Source: Thermobifida alba (GTDB lineage Bacteria; Actinomycetota; Actinomycetes; Streptosporangiales; Streptosporangiaceae). From it: 64,000 bases of DNA. Each line of letters opens with the position of its first letter. Positions within the stretch are counted from its first letter, which is position 1. The stretch covers positions 1 through 64,000 of the forward strand of contig NZ_CP051627.1 of the NCBI RefSeq assembly GCF_023208015.1. The letters are read 5' to 3'. The translations under genes were made by a program, and so were the position numbers. Below the pieces are notes generated by a model. It was given only the letters and a program-made list of their open reading frames with translations, was not told where the DNA came from and ran no database searches. Below, one piece after another: positions 62,393 through 64,000 of the stretch.

Positions 62393-63667
62393 GTGACCAC
62401 TGCTGCTCAGCCCCACGAGGCGTCCGACCCGGCATCCGCACAGTCCGCCCAGGCCCCCCGCGAGGTGGTGATCCTCGGCTCCACCGGCTCGATCGGCACC
62501 CAGGCCGTCGAGGTGGTCCGTCAGGCGCCGCACCGCTTCGACGTGGTGGGCCTCGCCGCCGGAGGCGGCCGCCTGGACCTGCTCGTCGACCAGGCCTGCG
62601 AACTCGACGTCCAGGTGGTCGCGGTCGCCGACCCCGCGAAAGCCGCCGAACTGTGCGACCGGCTCACCGCGCGCGGCAGCGCCGCCAAGGTGCTGGCCGG
62701 CCCCGAGGGGGTAGCCGAACTCGCCGCCTGGGAGTGCGACGTCGTCCTCAACGGCATCACCGGAGCCCTGGGCCTGGAGTCCACCCTCGCCGCGCTGCGC
62801 GCCGGACGGCTGCTCGCGCTGGCCAACAAGGAGTCGCTGATCGTCGGCGGCCCCCTGGTCCGCGAGGCCGCCCGCCCCGGGCAGATCGTGCCGGTGGACT
62901 CCGAGCACTACGCGCTCGCCCAGTGCTTCCCCCGCCTGCCCGCCGACCAGCTCACCAGCCTGGCGCAGGGCAACGTCGAGGCCCGCCGCGACCAGGTGCG
63001 CCGCCTCGTCGTCACCGCCAGCGGAGGCCCGTTCCGCGGCCGTTCCGCCGCCGACCTCGCCGACGTCACTCCCGAACAGGCGCTCGCCCACCCCACCTGG
63101 AGCATGGGGCCGGTCGTCACCGTCAACTCCGCGACCCTGGTCAACAAGGGCCTGGAGGTCATCGAGGCGCACCTGCTCTTCGACATCCCCTTCGACCGGA
63201 TCGAGGTCGTCGTCCACCCGCAGTCGGTCGTCCACTCGATGGTGGAGTACGTGGACGGCTCCACCATCGCCCAGGCGAGCCCGCCCAGCATGCGCATCCC
63301 CATCGCCTACGGCATCGCCTGGCCGGACCGGGTCGCCGGCGCCGCGCCCGCGATCGACTGGACCAGGGCGCACCAGTGGACCTTCGAGCCGCTGGACCAC
63401 GAGGCGTTCCCCGCGGTGCGGCTGGCCTGCGAGGTCGGCACGGCGGGCGGGACTGCCCCGGCCGTGTACAACGCGGCCAACGAGGAGGCCGTCGCCGCGT
63501 TCCTCGCCGGACGCCTGGCATTTCCGGCGATCCTGGACACCGTGGCGCGGGTAGTCTCGGAGCACCGGGAAGAGGTCCAGGGGGGCACGCCGCGGCTCGA
63601 AGACGTCTACGAGGCCGACGGGTGGGCCCGCAAGCGGGCCGGAGAACTCATCTCCCGACAGGGGTGA
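62393..63667 (+). CDS. dxr: 1-deoxy-D-xylulose 5-phosphate reductoisomerase
   Basis: 424-residue enzyme that converts 1-deoxy-D-xylulose 5-phosphate to 2-C-methyl-D-erythritol 4-phosphate with NADPH and a divalent metal, the committed step of the MEP isoprenoid pathway. The NADPH-binding motif is [12 protein letters not shown], the metal/substrate region is [10 protein letters not shown], then TASGGPF and HPTWSMG, and the C-terminal [14 protein letters not shown] is normal. The first 24 residues are a variable extension. The GTG start gives the usual length. The rseP gene follows after 10 bases, the usual actinobacterial order. Confidence 0.96.
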   Translation: MTTAAQPHEASDPASAQSAQAPREVVILGSTGSIGTQAVEVVRQAPHRFDVVGLAAGGGRLDLLVDQACELDVQVVAVADPAKAAELCDRLTARGSAAKVLAGPEGVAELAAWECDVVLNGITGALGLESTLAALRAGRLLALANKESLIVGGPLVREAARPGQIVPVDSEHYALAQCFPRLPADQLTSLAQGNVEARRDQVRRLVVTASGGPFRGRSAADLADVTPEQALAHPTWSMGPVVTVNSATLVNKGLEVIEAHLLFDIPFDRIEVVVHPQSVVHSMVEYVDGSTIAQASPPSMRIPIAYGIAWPDRVAGAAPAIDWTRAHQWTFEPLDHEAFPAVRLACEVGTAGGTAPAVYNAANEEAVAAFLAGRLAFPAILDTVARVVSEHREEVQGGTPRLEDVYEADGWARKRAGELISRQG

Positions 63668-63677
63668 GGAGACGGAC

Positions 63678-64000
63678 ATGGTGGCGTTGCTGACCGTGCT
63701 GGGGATCATCATCATGGTCCTGGGCCTGCTGTTCTCGATCGCCTGGCACGAGCTGGGGCACATGGTGCCGGCGAAGCTGTTCGGCATCCGCTGCACCCAG
63801 TACATGGTGGGCTTCGGCAAGACGCTGTGGTCCTTCAAGCGCGGTGACACCGAGTACGGGCTCAAGGCGGTCCCGCTGGGCGGGTACGTGCGCATGGTCG
63901 GGATGATCCCGCCCGCCAAGCCCCGCCCCGACACCGGCAAGCCCATGTCGCGGTGGCGCGCGATGATCGAGGACGCCCGCGAGGCGTCCTTCGTGGAGCT
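63678..64000 (+). CDS. rseP: RIP metalloprotease RseP/site-2 protease, 5' part
   Basis: The first 107 residues of an intramembrane zinc protease of family M50; the gene runs off the window. The zinc motif H24-E25-L-G-H28 lies in the first membrane helix ([20 protein letters not shown]), followed by [10 protein letters not shown] and [15 protein letters not shown], typical of RseP. It cleaves membrane-spanning regulators within the bilayer. It follows dxr as usual. Confidence 0.93.
   Translation, partial: MVALLTVLGIIIMVLGLLFSIAWHELGHMVPAKLFGIRCTQYMVGFGKTLWSFKRGDTEYGLKAVPLGGYVRMVGMIPPAKPRPDTGKPMSRWRAMIEDAREASFVE

Noticed and set aside
1-64000. CRISPR array, tRNA or rRNA genes
   Set aside because: I saw no regularly spaced direct repeats, and no cloverleaf or rRNA-like stretches.

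Overview
The window is high-GC actinobacterial DNA with frequent GTG and TTG starts, ATGA/GTGA gene overlaps and GAAC-N4-GTTC LexA-type boxes. The family mix (AA10 polysaccharide monooxygenase close in sequence to the Thermobifida enzyme, many secreted hydrolases, the dxr-rseP order) suggests Nocardiopsaceae, perhaps Thermobifida or Nocardiopsis. That placement is inference from composition and families, not from a marker gene.

Region 1 (0.3-22.3 kb) is a defence island on the + strand except for one helicase and one remnant. Its core is DISARM: an Eco57I/PglX-type adenine methylase (509-4600) at one end and drmA-drmB-drmC (10788-16968) at the other. The SNF2 helicase DrmD, expected of class 1 DISARM, is not present in this window. 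Between methylase and core lie an AAA ATPase with a DUF4276/TOPRIM-like partner, two perfect long palindromes, a gene remnant, a complete ABC-three-component (ABC-3C) triad and a small RHH-RAMA-like protein. After drmC come two small genes behind a LexA box (the first ends in a sliding-clamp-binding-like peptide), a minus-strand UvrD-type helicase with a RelE/ParE-like N-terminus, and a DprA-like gene behind a second LexA box coupled to a frameshifted ComF-like phosphoribosyltransferase.

Region 2 (22.4-30.7 kb) holds an MBL-fold hydrolase, a von Willebrand A protein, a type ISP restriction-like protein that lacks the methyltransferase core, a MITE-like element with nested inverted repeats, an arginase-family enzyme, a MarR-MFS efflux operon with a hairpin over the MFS ribosome site, and a small membrane protein.

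Region 3 (31-43.9 kb) has a cobalamin riboswitch ahead of a BtuFCD-type importer, an AA10 LPMO, a frameshifted DUF4241 protein, an ABC exporter with a convergent MerR gene, a methyltransferase, a Tat-exported MBL protein, and a class A beta-lactamase-like gene divergent from a LysR regulator.

Region 4 (44-52.9 kb) is a conserved but uncharacterised STM4011-STM4015 cluster: three mosaic STM4015 paralogues, an ATP-grasp-like STM4014, an alkaline-phosphatase-fold STM4013 and two radical SAM enzymes (STM4012, STM4011), mostly translationally coupled.

Region 5 (53-64 kb) is more ordinary chromosome: a protein of the group labelled 3-methyladenine DNA glycosylase, an OmpA-domain protein, a large unknown protein, an aldehyde dehydrogenase, a secreted trypsin-fold protease, a secreted CocE-type hydrolase, a DUF4184 gene broken by three frameshifts, then dxr and the start of rseP (isoprenoid precursor synthesis and intramembrane proteolysis). 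Several single-base frameshifts fall in G/C-rich runs and may be sequencing errors.
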